From NCBI RefSeq assembly GCF_002632585.1, contig NZ_NIBV01000002.1:374282-438281 (forward strand): DNA of 64,000 nucleotides. Reading direction: 5' to 3'. This stretch comes from Xenorhabdus szentirmaii DSM 16338 (GTDB lineage Bacteria; Pseudomonadota; Gammaproteobacteria; Enterobacterales; Enterobacteriaceae). Positions within the stretch are counted from its first letter, which is position 1; each line of letters opens with the position of its first letter. This document shows positions 20,801-26,961 of this stretch, piece by piece. The notes under the pieces are model-generated. The model did no database searches, had not been told where the DNA came from, and was given only the letters and a program-made list of their open reading frames with translations. The translations under genes and the position numbers were made by a program.

Positions 20801-22328
20801 TGCCATTTTGGACGAGATGCTGCAAATCATCAGCGAATTCAGTGGCAAACAGTTGCAGTCGTTCATTGATCCGCAAGCCTTGCTGGATGGTTTGAAGGCT
20901 AACCTCGCCATAAGCTCTGATGGTTTGCATTCTTTTCTTGAAAACCACGGCTTGAAGGAGAAAATGCAACCGGAAGAAACCGTTTTGAATGAAAATAATC
21001 GTCCATCAATACCCGTAGAAAGTGAACAGCCGGAGCGTACATTTGGGTTTAATTCTCTTAATTTGCCTAACGTGTTTGCGACATTATTCAGTCAGAACAA
21101 GCAGAATGAAATGCAGCAACTGGCTTCTGATCTGAAACGGAATCTGACAGATGATTTGCTGCACATGCAGGACAAAACCTTCGATTTCCTGCGTAATAGC
21201 GGGCATCTGCAAGGTAACGGCGATATTCACGTTTCCCTTGGTAACTACAACTTCAACTGGGGTGGGGATGGAAAAGATTTAGGTGCCTATCTGGGAGATA
21301 ACAACAACTTCTGGGGGGGCCGTGGTGATGACGTCTTTTACTCGATGGGAACTTCAAATATTTTCACTGGTGGTGAAGGTAATGACACGGGCGTTATGCT
21401 GGGGCGTGAGAACATGATGTTTGGCGGAAAGGGCAATGATGTTGCCGTGGTCGCCGGACGCATTAACTATGCCTATATGGGGGATGGCGATGATCAGGTT
21501 TTTGCTTTTGGTGAAGGCGGTGTGATTGACGGGGGAAACGGGCGTGATTATATCGTGGCTTCCGGTAACTTTAACCGCATTGAGGCCGGAAATGATCAGG
21601 ATTATGTTGTCACCATCGGTAATAACAATCAGGTTGATTTGGGAGAAGGCAACGACTTTGCCACCGTATTCGGCAATGATAACCGGATAGATGGCAATGC
21701 GGGCAATAACGCTATCAAGTTGATGGGTTACCATGCACTCATTAATGGCGGCACAGGCAATGACCATCTGATTGCCGATGCGGTTTCAAAATTCAGTCAG
21801 TTGAACGGTGGTGACGGTGATGATCTGCTGGTGTTGGGAGGCTACCAAAACCGCTTTAGCGGTGGCGCTGGCATCAATAGCTATGTGGTCAGTGGTGATG
21901 TCATTGATAACGTCGTGGAAGACATCAAACAAGGTGACAGAATTATTTTCAATAATCTTAACTGGAAAGAGTTGTGGTTCCAGCGCAGTGGCTACGATCT
22001 GGTATTATTGGCTGCCCGCAACGTGAATGCGGATTCCGGGCAAGGCCAGTTTGAAGCAATAGGATCGGTGACTTTCAATGACTACTTCAATGGCAACCGT
22101 GCAGATATTGTGACTCAGACGGGAGACAAGAATGCACAAGGGGGGCGTGGAGTTACCGCGTTGTCAGCCAATGCGGTGGATTCTCTGGTACAGGCCATGA
22201 GTGGTTTTGCGCCTGCCTTGGGTGGCAGTGGTTTTATTGATTCACTGGATAGTAAAACTCAATCATCTATCATGATGGCTTGGACGGATACAATAATGAC
22301 CCCACCTGAGAAATCCAAATTGATTTAA
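8865..22328 (+). CDS. rtxA: MARTX multifunctional-autoprocessing RTX toxin (DUF1-position, RID, ABH, MCF, CPD)
   Basis: 4487 residues, secreted, delivering effector domains into host cells. The start at ATG 8865 gives MGKPFWRSVEYFLTGNYS, the N-terminus of Vibrio MARTX toxins; a TTG 15 codons earlier is ignored. Domains in order: glycine-rich A/B1 repeats (about 1-560), with two related non-repeat modules near 205-310 and 330-440; about 30 B2 repeats of T-x-V/I-G-x-G type (about 562-1140); a jelly-roll-like module (1254-1395); a Gln/Ala/Glu-rich coiled coil (about 1410-1610); a DUF1-position domain (about 1765-2180); a helical membrane-localisation segment (about 2185-2275); RID (2280-2740) with His2401 (MGHAALQIG) and Cys2640 (TKNCSSIV); ABH (about 2790-3010) with Ser2889 in GYSMG; MCF (about 3010-3380) with Cys3164, His3276 and Asp3295; CPD, peptidase C80 (about 3385-3600), with His3473 and Cys3522; C-terminal RTX repeats (about 4117-4345) and secretion signal. 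No type I secretion genes are in the window. Confidence 0.95.
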   Translation: MGKPFWRSVEYFLTGNYSADDGDNNIVAIGFGGGIHAYGGNDHITLGSIGASVYTGTGNDTVVGGAAYLKVNDTSGDLTVKGAAGYAEIYKEGYGDIAFAGAAGGAVIQHDGNTGNLSYSGATAYNNLSRRGNLGDITFKGAGGYNNLYSDVAHGNIYFAGAGGYNQITRMGGSDDFSGEGIGYANAEEMVLAKATMRGSWIQNSQKVVGVKSTREANTYLFAFADEKYTKVNKVRLHNDPETGKLKYYTTSWYKPGNQLDKLAELDVSDYGGFQVVDVDGAYTLSDLEVEQHQVVTIHAIEKELPEDQWVTYAGGVPIAAENIVLSDARMGGYAVARDGSTVHVKPVKSLRMKNTYLYAKVLDGYTTVVMVQLKNDPETGALKYIAQPWYKEGDLTAEVANQFVGPNYGYKALWKGSYTLSDVNYSVKIVRVSLGRVTEMHEFTEQELFKSADDHHAYDSNKSSGDVSYEGAGGGNVIKSNVHHGNVIFKGAGIANVILHNSENGNTEFDGAGAANVIFKKGKKGNLAFNGAGIANVITHISSVQPKALSSQTSRNANDGLTKVMALGGANILTRKGSGNVFAAMGGGSNVLTHIGDGYTTGIMLGGANILTKMGNGDTTGIMFGLGNVLTHIGNGQTLAVMGAAGNILTKVGDGEAIAAMLGLGNLFTHVGQGEAYAIMAGGANVFTKVGDGKALALMAALGNVFTHAGEGLTVALMLAKGNIATKLGDGEMLAAMVGEANVMTHIGHGSTFAAMLGGANVMTKVGDGLTIGLMIGKANIYTHIGQGINIGLLVGNANIMTKVGNETTLAAMFGQANIMTHAGNGLTGVLALGKANIVTKVGQGFMGVVASAEANIVTHVGDGTTAGLLHGKGNILTKVGDGTTVGLLVSQIGNVMTHIGNGNMAGFARGKANIVTKIGDGTAVHGAWGEANVMTHQGKGDHFSFAQGAANIVTKVGDGHTATVVNGQANIVTHVGKGNDYTGAWGKANIITKVGDGRNVTLAKGDANIVTQIGGGDSFNALWSQHNIVTKVGHGTQVTVGKGKSNITTTVGDGLSVTATHGELNVNTKWGDGVSVNAVWGKFNINTKVGNGLNVSVMKGSGNANIHVGDGINIHASYARHNLAVQVGNGDFYSFAVASSNSQSNKLEALFSNVKQTVLGVAGSQGINYLIHGDEASTSGSYRGRGAINLPEVTHLDGFKMTEIDEVTSDLKSDLKGEVTQISSPDTRKIQQIMDDEAAPQKRQPNKLQPNLILNGDFEQGSIGWQSIQGTETEHSAASYGLDNDDHGSHVSELDANANTTLSQDIHDLTEGELITLDFDFARRAGSSDDNGMEVLWNGERVFSTSADKIKWQHKQLELSARTGRNHLEFKGTGISDGKGYLLDNVMVYSERTDPARAKYAVKDPISADALNDKVSAEADQQRLMQEREKQLAAIAKTQHQLESTDINALDGNGLSQRNAIKDEEQAVTEDLIARADLLAGLNNGVNAGYQGESGEQWRNAFAGDLLDGLQGQLEQTKATAGQQLDNAVSNLRQQQKKIATAVGQSEAGAAKGEQNRLSAQQDVDEARAKAEFREQEARAQQKRAQQAERDGYNILIQAEVEASQIARESHHKSHQNENAGSGLSGKAYESSGAGDIGSHIKTAYSGQSDGRFSQEHPELNEDFSELVDAGQAIQRLQINAGVRGKNTTSLLTKIPLLSEIRLPEPQQSETQVAEPQLSASSAISGLDLSGLDLGGLEALGNADASKNRASQRSTSSTGSSGFSFINTKVQKVADIYRWLNSDNYRLADLPQDQNNETPVPGIQRIEVEIHDNIRHRMIDFIENQLDNMLSSEPKKRIASLAKLFVDSTLDYDWDKRVQFLTRLESLGYSFAPAEGDKSVITFWSGKNFTQYRHILNAAQPDDKKVVYDIDIKGNVFALELNNQLMNWGNISLDPDDPQQKTLHSAIDAAVRSNISFWSSVFATNARGDVYVIAENGLRLGNFFWNVELPVLRQLQREGMINEIRLLDKPAHEYRNMPLELMGHRLTDTGVKVKIRFDALSLAEQKKYLAIDPQGYQPGTLIDLNIKLSAIDGMLNKAIPFYRLRSERDILVQKGNNGFEVHPWPENRNYRFKTIKMADQQDPAQIKVIEHFIFANYGSYDELPQELHLVDNHIVSHEKGRTRILAEKNEGRWRYRPNVELMSINELHHHASVQGKRVGESYQNIIRAMRGYEQALSGDRDYSLDTIEKLAYLQQQVEGYLLGHPESGRVPAMKILLSQINVRLDESMTLAEPTLKSSGKGGFSELYSKLDNANLKDSKHLYIDADGDFVTRGKFSVQIAKDTAGIGLEQVMAAMRREYGQEVTNAVFSQLTPYDLATDGKGIDVGGLKKIHRTIERHLSPVSATLYIWQPSETSSMGHAALQIGQGRVLLGRNDIADFNDINYVSWWPVGGKSIEMRNIFDIATDNYPDLRVRWRDFSQPARQNPALRFDVAAEEDDDFGLSDGSYKLNEFLEKLKMAKGVDATFKDVSEGFAIAALSDPTLLETAGIPEYIYRPFLAQWADPHVDMNEVGQRFAEVLRMAAEMQTPKRVEKLIEHVMRQFAERELSDINDFKSSKIEQGRVYRINLEGLDVGAMQAEWHKISSDPDARYQLLTKNCSSIVARVLKAGGADKVLGSKWRPFFGVWTPAELFNFGEALQKAAQIKRNDEKWHRLNGEGSDAILSHAYERHEEMLEKVAIPNDDAPPHESASLDPLTRFMNSELYGVKEDRRRVSKYVQIELGRAMDRHVTEKVTLQGESGRLEGYYHRGNSKLRNHVANESASESANKKVVLFIHGAGSSAEEQAFKIKDHYQSQGIDVLAVNMRGYGNSDGRPSEPGLYQDARTMFRYLVNDRGISPDDIVIHGYSMGAPIAADLARYAERRGQAIAGLLLDRPMPSMAKAITAHGIPNPTGFTGALAKAVNGKFSTEKNLQGLSIQTSIMLLTDNEGLGAEGEKLRIKLLNAGYDISGEHTYHGHDASNPLMEQYAKKIVSNLFEVNFRTRHSVVLKGIKSDLRRYAMALQPTVDDLGRQQDIRTTKAFLSGYKYGHAERIIEGFHADMNIKQLVDMLVKRNWAAEQKGALAWEIENRALKITLQPKTENYNRLFRDVTSAGMADPKASEHLAPQLLLLNLSNDGFGGRCVPLSKLVLVAKQLESEGREGVARELLNKLYSAASVLSHPELYSETEQGNASKLLGTLSALYARNPKFDSSVKVWKEKLAGEQALTVKGVIERVTATNVEGKPILLELNTLGHAMAVWSKGSGENRMYGFYDPNVGIVEFSSAEKFGNYMTRFFGRSGLNMAINYRMAKNSDRERIFDRVIVLDGQAMALYRPVLGDRTTMKDILDMDIFDSTPMKNALGAECPLHNQNVSEWERVAITAQSSGGESRFDGQVIIQTENDPVVARAAANLAGKHPDSSVIVQLDANGQYQVVYGEPAKLSGKMRWQVVGHGRDTIEHSHTHGHTRMSGYSAAELAMRLKQFSNSFPYAGKPEHISLVGCSLISHDKRDGFARHLISALDGLGVHATVSARSSDVAVDNNGRKYTRGAQEQWVHKLTDNKIVLNWNNRGELESHSERLRNGIPESDIILSHIGNKGMAVIAEGAIADNAETFRAPRVHKDLSNDGKPVSADNQLSYTGNVQVQAGEGEFTAINWGTTNVGIKVGTGGVKSLAFGDNNIMVHFGDGESQHSVNIAGYQALEGAQLFIGNRNVSFNQGRSNDLIVMMDKSIPTPPVLNPFDGVSRVSGALQQIAGAFSSPNWLTAQETQWTVAGVKKYLSDMSGLDMTSNVNYHSLTDLDSQFDRSSRGLKSDLESALNKKYNQWLSGNAPKPGNLSRADRFRQENEKLAFNFAVGGQGADIQVTAGNWNFMFGDNIQSILDINLGSLFGLMTQQYTSTGLAKTTLTFSPTDLPRQIKNKLLGNLASVSADTTLADIFGVDYTPQGGIISRFNQPVDGVAILDEMLQIISEFSGKQLQSFIDPQALLDGLKANLAISSDGLHSFLENHGLKEKMQPEETVLNENNRPSIPVESEQPERTFGFNSLNLPNVFATLFSQNKQNEMQQLASDLKRNLTDDLLHMQDKTFDFLRNSGHLQGNGDIHVSLGNYNFNWGGDGKDLGAYLGDNNNFWGGRGDDVFYSMGTSNIFTGGEGNDTGVMLGRENMMFGGKGNDVAVVAGRINYAYMGDGDDQVFAFGEGGVIDGGNGRDYIVASGNFNRIEAGNDQDYVVTIGNNNQVDLGEGNDFATVFGNDNRIDGNAGNNAIKLMGYHALINGGTGNDHLIADAVSKFSQLNGGDGDDLLVLGGYQNRFSGGAGINSYVVSGDVIDNVVEDIKQGDRIIFNNLNWKELWFQRSGYDLVLLAARNVNADSGQGQFEAIGSVTFNDYFNGNRADIVTQTGDKNAQGGRGVTALSANAVDSLVQAMSGFAPALGGSGFIDSLDSKTQSSIMMAWTDTIMTPPEKSKLI

Positions 22329-22361
22329 TCATCCATTTGATGGGGTAAATTTAATGATTGA

Positions 22362-22391
22362 AAATGGCTCGCATCAGTGAGCCATTTTTTT
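22362..22391 (+). terminator. Rho-independent terminator of rtxA
   Basis: ATGGCTC (22364-22370) pairs with GAGCCAT (22379-22385), followed by a run of seven T. It starts 34 bases after the toxin stop codon. Confidence 0.85.
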
Positions 22392-22532
22392 AGAGATTTA
22401 TCTTATTATCACCGTATTATTGACGACAAAGAATCCACAAAATTTGGTGTAAATACCATTATCTGAACTTCTGACATCATGCAATCCGTATCCTTTTTCA
22501 CTGACACCTAAAACATGTTCGTGATAATCATT

Positions 22533-22949
22533 TTATATTATAGCTGAATGATTATTCTGTATTGGGCTAGAATCTTCATTCAATTTATCTTGATGCATGT
22601 TTTTCATTTCTTTTATTACCTCTGCCCTTAAATCAGGGTCTTGAATAAAATCATTCAGTAAATATAAAGCAACTTCTTTGTTTTTTTCCAGATCGACAGC
22701 TCCCGATGTATCGGAACATAGATAGAAGTGATCGGGTATATTCAGTTGATCACCCAAGTATTTTTCTTCGCTACTGAGTTGGACTCCAAGACCGGAAAAA
22801 CCAAGCTTACCGTAAGGGGATTTATGACTTAAACCAGCAGAACATGTCCGAAATAGTTTTAACATATTACTTATCCTGAAATATTCGTGTGGGTAACTCC
22901 ATTCATAATTAGGCATCCCTGAAAAGCAGAGTAATGTTACTTTTATCAT
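22533..22949 (-). CDS. Hypothetical protein, 138 aa
   Basis: Not recognised. 138 residues, probably soluble, with a hydrophilic C-terminal third rich in Asp, Glu, Lys and Asn (EVIKEMKNMHQDKLNEDSS) and a Gly/Ser-rich middle (YGKLGFSGLGVQLSS). There is no signal peptide or membrane segment. GAGG lies a few bases upstream of the ATG on the minus strand, supporting a real gene. It is convergent with rtxA, whose terminator lies between them. It could belong with the toxin as an accessory gene, but nothing beyond position supports this. Confidence 0.55.
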   Translation of the reverse strand: MIKVTLLCFSGMPNYEWSYPHEYFRISNMLKLFRTCSAGLSHKSPYGKLGFSGLGVQLSSEEKYLGDQLNIPDHFYLCSDTSGAVDLEKNKEVALYLLNDFIQDPDLRAEVIKEMKNMHQDKLNEDSSPIQNNHSAII

Positions 22950-23324
22950 AATAACCTCGTGGGTATTTTTATTCTTAGGAATGTTAATGAGATCATTAAA
23001 ATAATGGGTGGAGGAAGTAAATGTAATTGATTTCTATATGTAATTAACTAGCGGTGTTGATGTGAGTTATGCAACGAGAAATTGTCTAACTATTTAAGGC
23101 AAAAATGGCTAAAAGAAGACATAAAGGAGTTGAGGTAATTTTAATTTTAAGTTGGCATAACCAGAGTGTGTTAATTTTTATTTGTTTGTTTATAATTGTA
23201 TTTTTGTTCTTTTGGATAATAACATTTTTATTTTTGAGTGTGTGCCGATACATAGAAGAACACTTCTGATTGGATTTTTTTTGTGTACCCGTCTAGATAT
23301 TCTATATGAAAGGAACGTAATCAA
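22950..23324. other. Divergent intergenic region, no gene seen
   Basis: 375 AT-rich bases between the minus-strand hypothetical gene and the plus-strand IMPase-family gene. It must contain promoters for both; no operator or convincing -35/-10 pair is identified. Confidence 0.5.
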
Positions 23325-24145
23325 ATGTTGGAAATAGCCCTTGAAGCGGTAAATAGCATCAGAAAAAAAACGCAGGATGCTTTTCATGAAGCGGAGAAAT
23401 TTGATTATAAACCTGACCGCTCCATTATCACTCAGACTGATCTCATGCTGGAAACCGAAATTCGCAATATATTTGAAAAACGCAGTCCGGGAGTCCCCAT
23501 TTGGGGAGAAGAATACGGGTTAAATGGCGCAGAAAAATTTGAATCGGGCTGGGTTATTGACCCTATTGATGGGACCAGAGCGTTTCTATATGGCATTCCC
23601 TTGTTCAGTACTTTGATTGCTTTTGTTGATCAGGGAGAGCCTGTTGTTGGGGTTATGAGTTTTCCTGCCATTTCAACGACTTTTTATGCGGCGAAAGGTA
23701 AAGGGTGTTGGAAGAGTATGGAAGGCAAGCCACTGAAACAGCTGAAAATGGCAAAGAACTCACCGGAAAAGGTGGAGCAGGCCGTGATCACCGCCTCAGG
23801 AATACACAGTACAACGTATCACCTTGCTGATGGTGCGATCGCTTATGACATGGATTCATTGGTGAAAACGGCGCGGGATCTTATGTTTGTCAATGATGCT
23901 TATCAGCACGCGATGGTGGCTGCGGGTCGTTTGCATTGTGCTATCGATACCATCATGAAACCGTGGGATAGTGTTGCAATTTTACCTTGTATCAGAGAAG
24001 CGGGGGAGATTTCTGTTCGTTGGATGGTTGCAGGGAAAAAGTCATGTTTGGCGGCAGCTTGTTATCAGCATGTACACCAAAATTGCTTGATAGTGTGGTG
24101 GAACTCATGAAGCCATCTCCGTCAGATGAAGCGTTTTCAATTTAA
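23325..24145 (+). pseudogene. Inositol monophosphatase-family phosphatase, frameshifted near the C-terminus
   Basis: IMPase-superfamily enzyme (Mg-dependent sugar/inositol/histidinol phosphate phosphatase). Metal-binding motifs are in order: TDLMLETEI (Asp39), GEE (61-63), DPIDGT (Asp79, Asp82) and KPWDSVA (Asp215). AAAGGA precedes ATG 23325. The uninterrupted frame stops at 24110 with a non-family tail. Adding one base in the G run at 24002-24006 instead restores EAGGDFCSL, then FGGSLLSACTPKLLDSVV, the expected IMPase C-terminus, ending at TAA 24145 (273 residues). The gene therefore lost one G from a G6 run, or the base was missed in sequencing. The catalytic core is untouched, so partial activity is conceivable. 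The physiological substrate is unknown; HisN-like is one option. Confidence 0.75.
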
Positions 24146-24599
24146 TCAAATAAACAAAATATCCTGAATTCAATAGATCCCTGTATAGGTTATCTCCGGC
24201 ACTGTTCGTTTTGTGTAAGCGCCCTATTTTGAGTAATCACTTCATATTGTAGAAAAATTGTGTAGCAGATCACGCTGCACAACAGATTATCCAACAGTTC
24301 TTTGATAGCTTCTGAATTTTACACTGATTTTTAGTGCGAATAATCATCATTATTTCTTGATATTACCAATTAATTATAAATTTTTAGAATATTATATCGT
24401 TAACAAAATATATACATTTATCTTGTTGATTGTAATTGGTTATTGCTTTCTTGAATTATTCTTTTAGTAAAGGATATGATGTACCCACTTTGAGGTATTG
24501 GTGTGGTTTAAAAGTAATCATATCTGGTACATACAAGTTGCAGTCAGTGATGCTGCAAACTTGGGCGATACAGGGTATCAATGAAGATAGGAGAGTGAT
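24146..24599. other. AT-rich intergenic region upstream of the carrier-protein/hydrolase gene
   Basis: 454 bases, no supported gene. One near-perfect inverted repeat (TTGTGTAGC / GCTGCACAA, about 24261-24285) and an imperfect one just before the gene (AAGTTGCAG / CTGCAAACTT, about 24535-24562) are visible. Neither is followed by a T run, so they are not obvious terminators; the second could be an operator or leader hairpin. Confidence 0.45.
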
Positions 24600-25733
24600 A
24601 TGACAGTATCATCAGAAGAAAATTGCAAACTAAGTAGCACGGAAACTGAAGTATTGAGAATATGCCAGGAAGTACTGCGAGTAGAATCTATGAACATCTC
24701 AGATGATTTCTTCAGTCTTGGTGCAGATTCCATCTCCTTAGTTGAAATACAAATTTTCATAGAGCAAGATTTAGGCAAGAAAATTGACTGGAGTGATGTC
24801 CTCAGGTTTCGGAGTGTAGAATCTCTTGCTGCTTTTATTGATTCAACGCATCGGCTTCCCCCACAGGACAAAAGAGATATCGAATGGCGTGGCGTTAAAT
24901 ATGCATTTCGTGTAATTGGTGATATCAATGCTTCAACAGCAGTGCCGAAGTTGATCATTGCGGGTGGTTTTCAGGATATGTACTCCTTGCCACATCTTGA
25001 ATATCTTCTCAAAGATGATGCCCCGCTGATTATGGTTGATCTGCCGGGGACAGGGGCTTCGGATGATGTTCCCCAAAATGAGAGCTTCGGGTTTCTTGCT
25101 GAGTGTGTCCTGCATATTTTAGATGTTCTTTCTTTGCAGAAGATAAATCTCATTGGTATTTCTTACGGTGGTTCTACTGCGCTGGAATTTTCCTATCGTT
25201 GGCCTGAAAGAATTAATAAATCAGTATTAATTGGTGCAGCGTTGACTCAGCCACTTCATATTCAAGAGCGTTTCGATGAGGCATTCAAGTTACTTCATGA
25301 AGAAAAATATGAAGAATCCATCGAACAAATAATTTCTTGTATTCTCTGCCTTGAACCGGGTGTGGATATATTGGGAAGAGATACAACATATAAACTGCTG
25401 AAAACGACATTGCAGGAAACAATTCGTCATTTGGGGGATAGGCATGAGGGGCTTCAAAGACGCCTTCTGACCCAAAAGAAATACGAGAAATTTGAAAATT
25501 TCAACAAGCCCATTTTATTTGTCACAGGTGAACATGACATCATTACCCCGCCTGAAAATGTTAAATATTGCGCTGCCATTTTCTCAGGCTCTATTTTTAC
25601 AACTATCAAGAAATCAGATCATCTCGTGATGGTAGAACGCCCAGATGTTTTGGCCGATCTGCTTATTCGTTTTTTCAATGATAAAGATTTTTCGAATACA
25701 AATTATTTGAATACGATAGAAACGATGAATTAA
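24600..25733 (+). CDS. Acyl/peptidyl carrier protein fused to alpha/beta hydrolase
   Basis: 377 residues with two domains. Residues about 10-85 form a phosphopantetheine carrier domain with the attachment site at Ser44 in DDFFSLGADSISLVE. Residues about 100-365 form an alpha/beta hydrolase with the nucleophile Ser188 in GISYGG, Asp313 in TGEHDIITPP and His341 (KSDHLVMVE) as the likely triad. A very strong site, AGGAGAG, precedes ATG 24600. The layout resembles a detached carrier-thioesterase end of an assembly line, but the hydrolase part reads as a general alpha/beta hydrolase and there is no synthetase or polyketide gene nearby. It probably needs a phosphopantetheinyl transferase and a partner enzyme that loads the carrier, both unlinked. 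The gene is followed by its own terminator, so it is monocistronic. The product and reaction are unknown. Confidence 0.85.
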   Translation: MTVSSEENCKLSSTETEVLRICQEVLRVESMNISDDFFSLGADSISLVEIQIFIEQDLGKKIDWSDVLRFRSVESLAAFIDSTHRLPPQDKRDIEWRGVKYAFRVIGDINASTAVPKLIIAGGFQDMYSLPHLEYLLKDDAPLIMVDLPGTGASDDVPQNESFGFLAECVLHILDVLSLQKINLIGISYGGSTALEFSYRWPERINKSVLIGAALTQPLHIQERFDEAFKLLHEEKYEESIEQIISCILCLEPGVDILGRDTTYKLLKTTLQETIRHLGDRHEGLQRRLLTQKKYEKFENFNKPILFVTGEHDIITPPENVKYCAAIFSGSIFTTIKKSDHLVMVERPDVLADLLIRFFNDKDFSNTNYLNTIETMN

Positions 25734-25838
25734 TAGTTTGTCTTAAAAAAATTAAGATTCAAACTCGGCAGTATAACATACTGATCGGGCACACCCCCTT
25801 TTTGCCAATTTCTGTGTGATTGGCTGTGTTTATATATT

Positions 25839-25876
25839 CCAGCCACAGAGTGATTCAGCTTTGTGGCTGGGGTTTT
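25839..25876 (+). terminator. Rho-independent terminator
   Basis: Nine-base perfect stem CCAGCCACA (25839-25847) / TGTGGCTGG (25862-25870), followed by GGTTTT. It lies about 105 bases after the carrier/hydrolase gene. Confidence 0.7.
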
Positions 25877-26011
25877 GAATTAGACTAATAAGTGTAATTT
25901 CTGAGAAAAAGAGTCCAGTGACTGGTTTAAGATAAGAATTAACCGGAGTCAAAAATAAAAATGATCTACTGGGTAACTTCAATACATCATGTTAGTAACA
26001 AATAAAAATAA

Positions 26012-26452
26012 TTAACTCCATTCACCCCTGCCTGTACCACCACCTATTACAAGGGAAAGGCTTGCACCTTGGAACTGTCCGAGCCAAGAACCATCGTCAT
26101 TGTAAAAATACATTCCTAAGTAACTCATATTTCCAACAAACCAAAAAGATCGAGTATCAGAAACAAGTTTATCTAAATTGTCTGTAAAGACAAGGCCAGC
26201 TGAACTACCAAAACCGGGAGTAGAAAGTCCCGTTGTAGACCCTTCAAAATGCACAGGATAACCTGTAAGGCCGACTTTAAAGAACTGGTGAATAATTGTA
26301 CTCTCTATAGTTGCTAGAGCAGTGTAATTTTGGGTTTCCAAAGAAGTGACTTTTTTTACTGTTTTATCGATAAGTTCAGGCGGCCATTTATTGGCTATGT
26401 TTTTTTTAAAGTCTTCAAGTATTTTTAGATTTATTTTTTCATCTTTACACAT
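26012..26452 (-). CDS. VapA/VapB-like virulence-associated protein
   Basis: 146 residues. A helical N-terminal part is followed by a Gly- and aromatic-rich C-terminal half (VHFEGSTTGLSTPGFGSSAG, MYFYNDDGSWLGQFQGASLS) ending in VIGGGTGRGEWS. The alternating pattern and Gly-rich end resemble the compact eight-stranded barrel of the Rhodococcus VapA/VapB virulence-associated proteins, homologues of which are annotated in insect-pathogenic enterobacteria. No signal peptide is visible, unlike secreted Rhodococcus VapA. The ATG at 26452 is preferred (AGGTGA upstream) over one seven codons earlier. It is monocistronic in AT-rich DNA. The family call is by pattern and needs a profile search; function is unknown. 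Confidence 0.55.
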   Translation of the reverse strand: MCKDEKINLKILEDFKKNIANKWPPELIDKTVKKVTSLETQNYTALATIESTIIHQFFKVGLTGYPVHFEGSTTGLSTPGFGSSAGLVFTDNLDKLVSDTRSFWFVGNMSYLGMYFYNDDGSWLGQFQGASLSLVIGGGTGRGEWS

Positions 26453-26961
26453 TGTATCACCTATATATTGCATGGAATTAAGATAATATTCTCAAATGAG
26501 AATAATACTATTAAATTTTATTAGTGTTGTTTTTTATAATAAAAATTGATGGAGAATTAACCCATCAAAATGAAATATATTTTATTAAAATTAACAAGCC
26601 CACTTGATAAAAAGAAATTTAAATAAGTTACAATAAAAGTATGGTCAATTATATATAATGTACTAAATATCACTTTATTATATGGACGTTATTTTAATGC
26701 GTAATTGATTATAAATAGCATTAAGTTGATTGAATTTAAAAAATAATTCCTTGGGGCTGCCCTGAATAACCTCTATATCTGTCTTCTTTAAAGTTGCAGC
26801 GCTGTTGACTACGTTCACTTGCTTTGATCACAAGGCCATCTCCGTTATCAGGGTGCTGTTTCCTTATCGTCGCGCTGCATCCCGAAATCCAATGGTTATA
26901 CAGGAATATATTAAAGCTCATTTTTATTTGAAATGTGTCGACTGATGGTTAATTTTTGCAT
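26453..26961. other. AT-rich intergenic region with a degenerate ERIC copy
   Basis: About 500 bases without a supported gene. The first 300 are very AT-rich and contain the promoter side of the VapA-like gene. The rest is largely a diverged ERIC-type repeat (listed separately). Confidence 0.5.
26768..26904 (-). repeat. ERIC-type repeat, diverged copy, minus orientation
   Basis: Read on the minus strand it begins TATAACCATTGGATTTCGGG and ends GCAACTTTAAAGAAGACAG. In between it keeps the ERIC-like GTGAACGTAGTCAACAG core. It is full length (about 137 bases) but diverged, and lacks the 60-base insert seen in two other copies. Confidence 0.6.
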
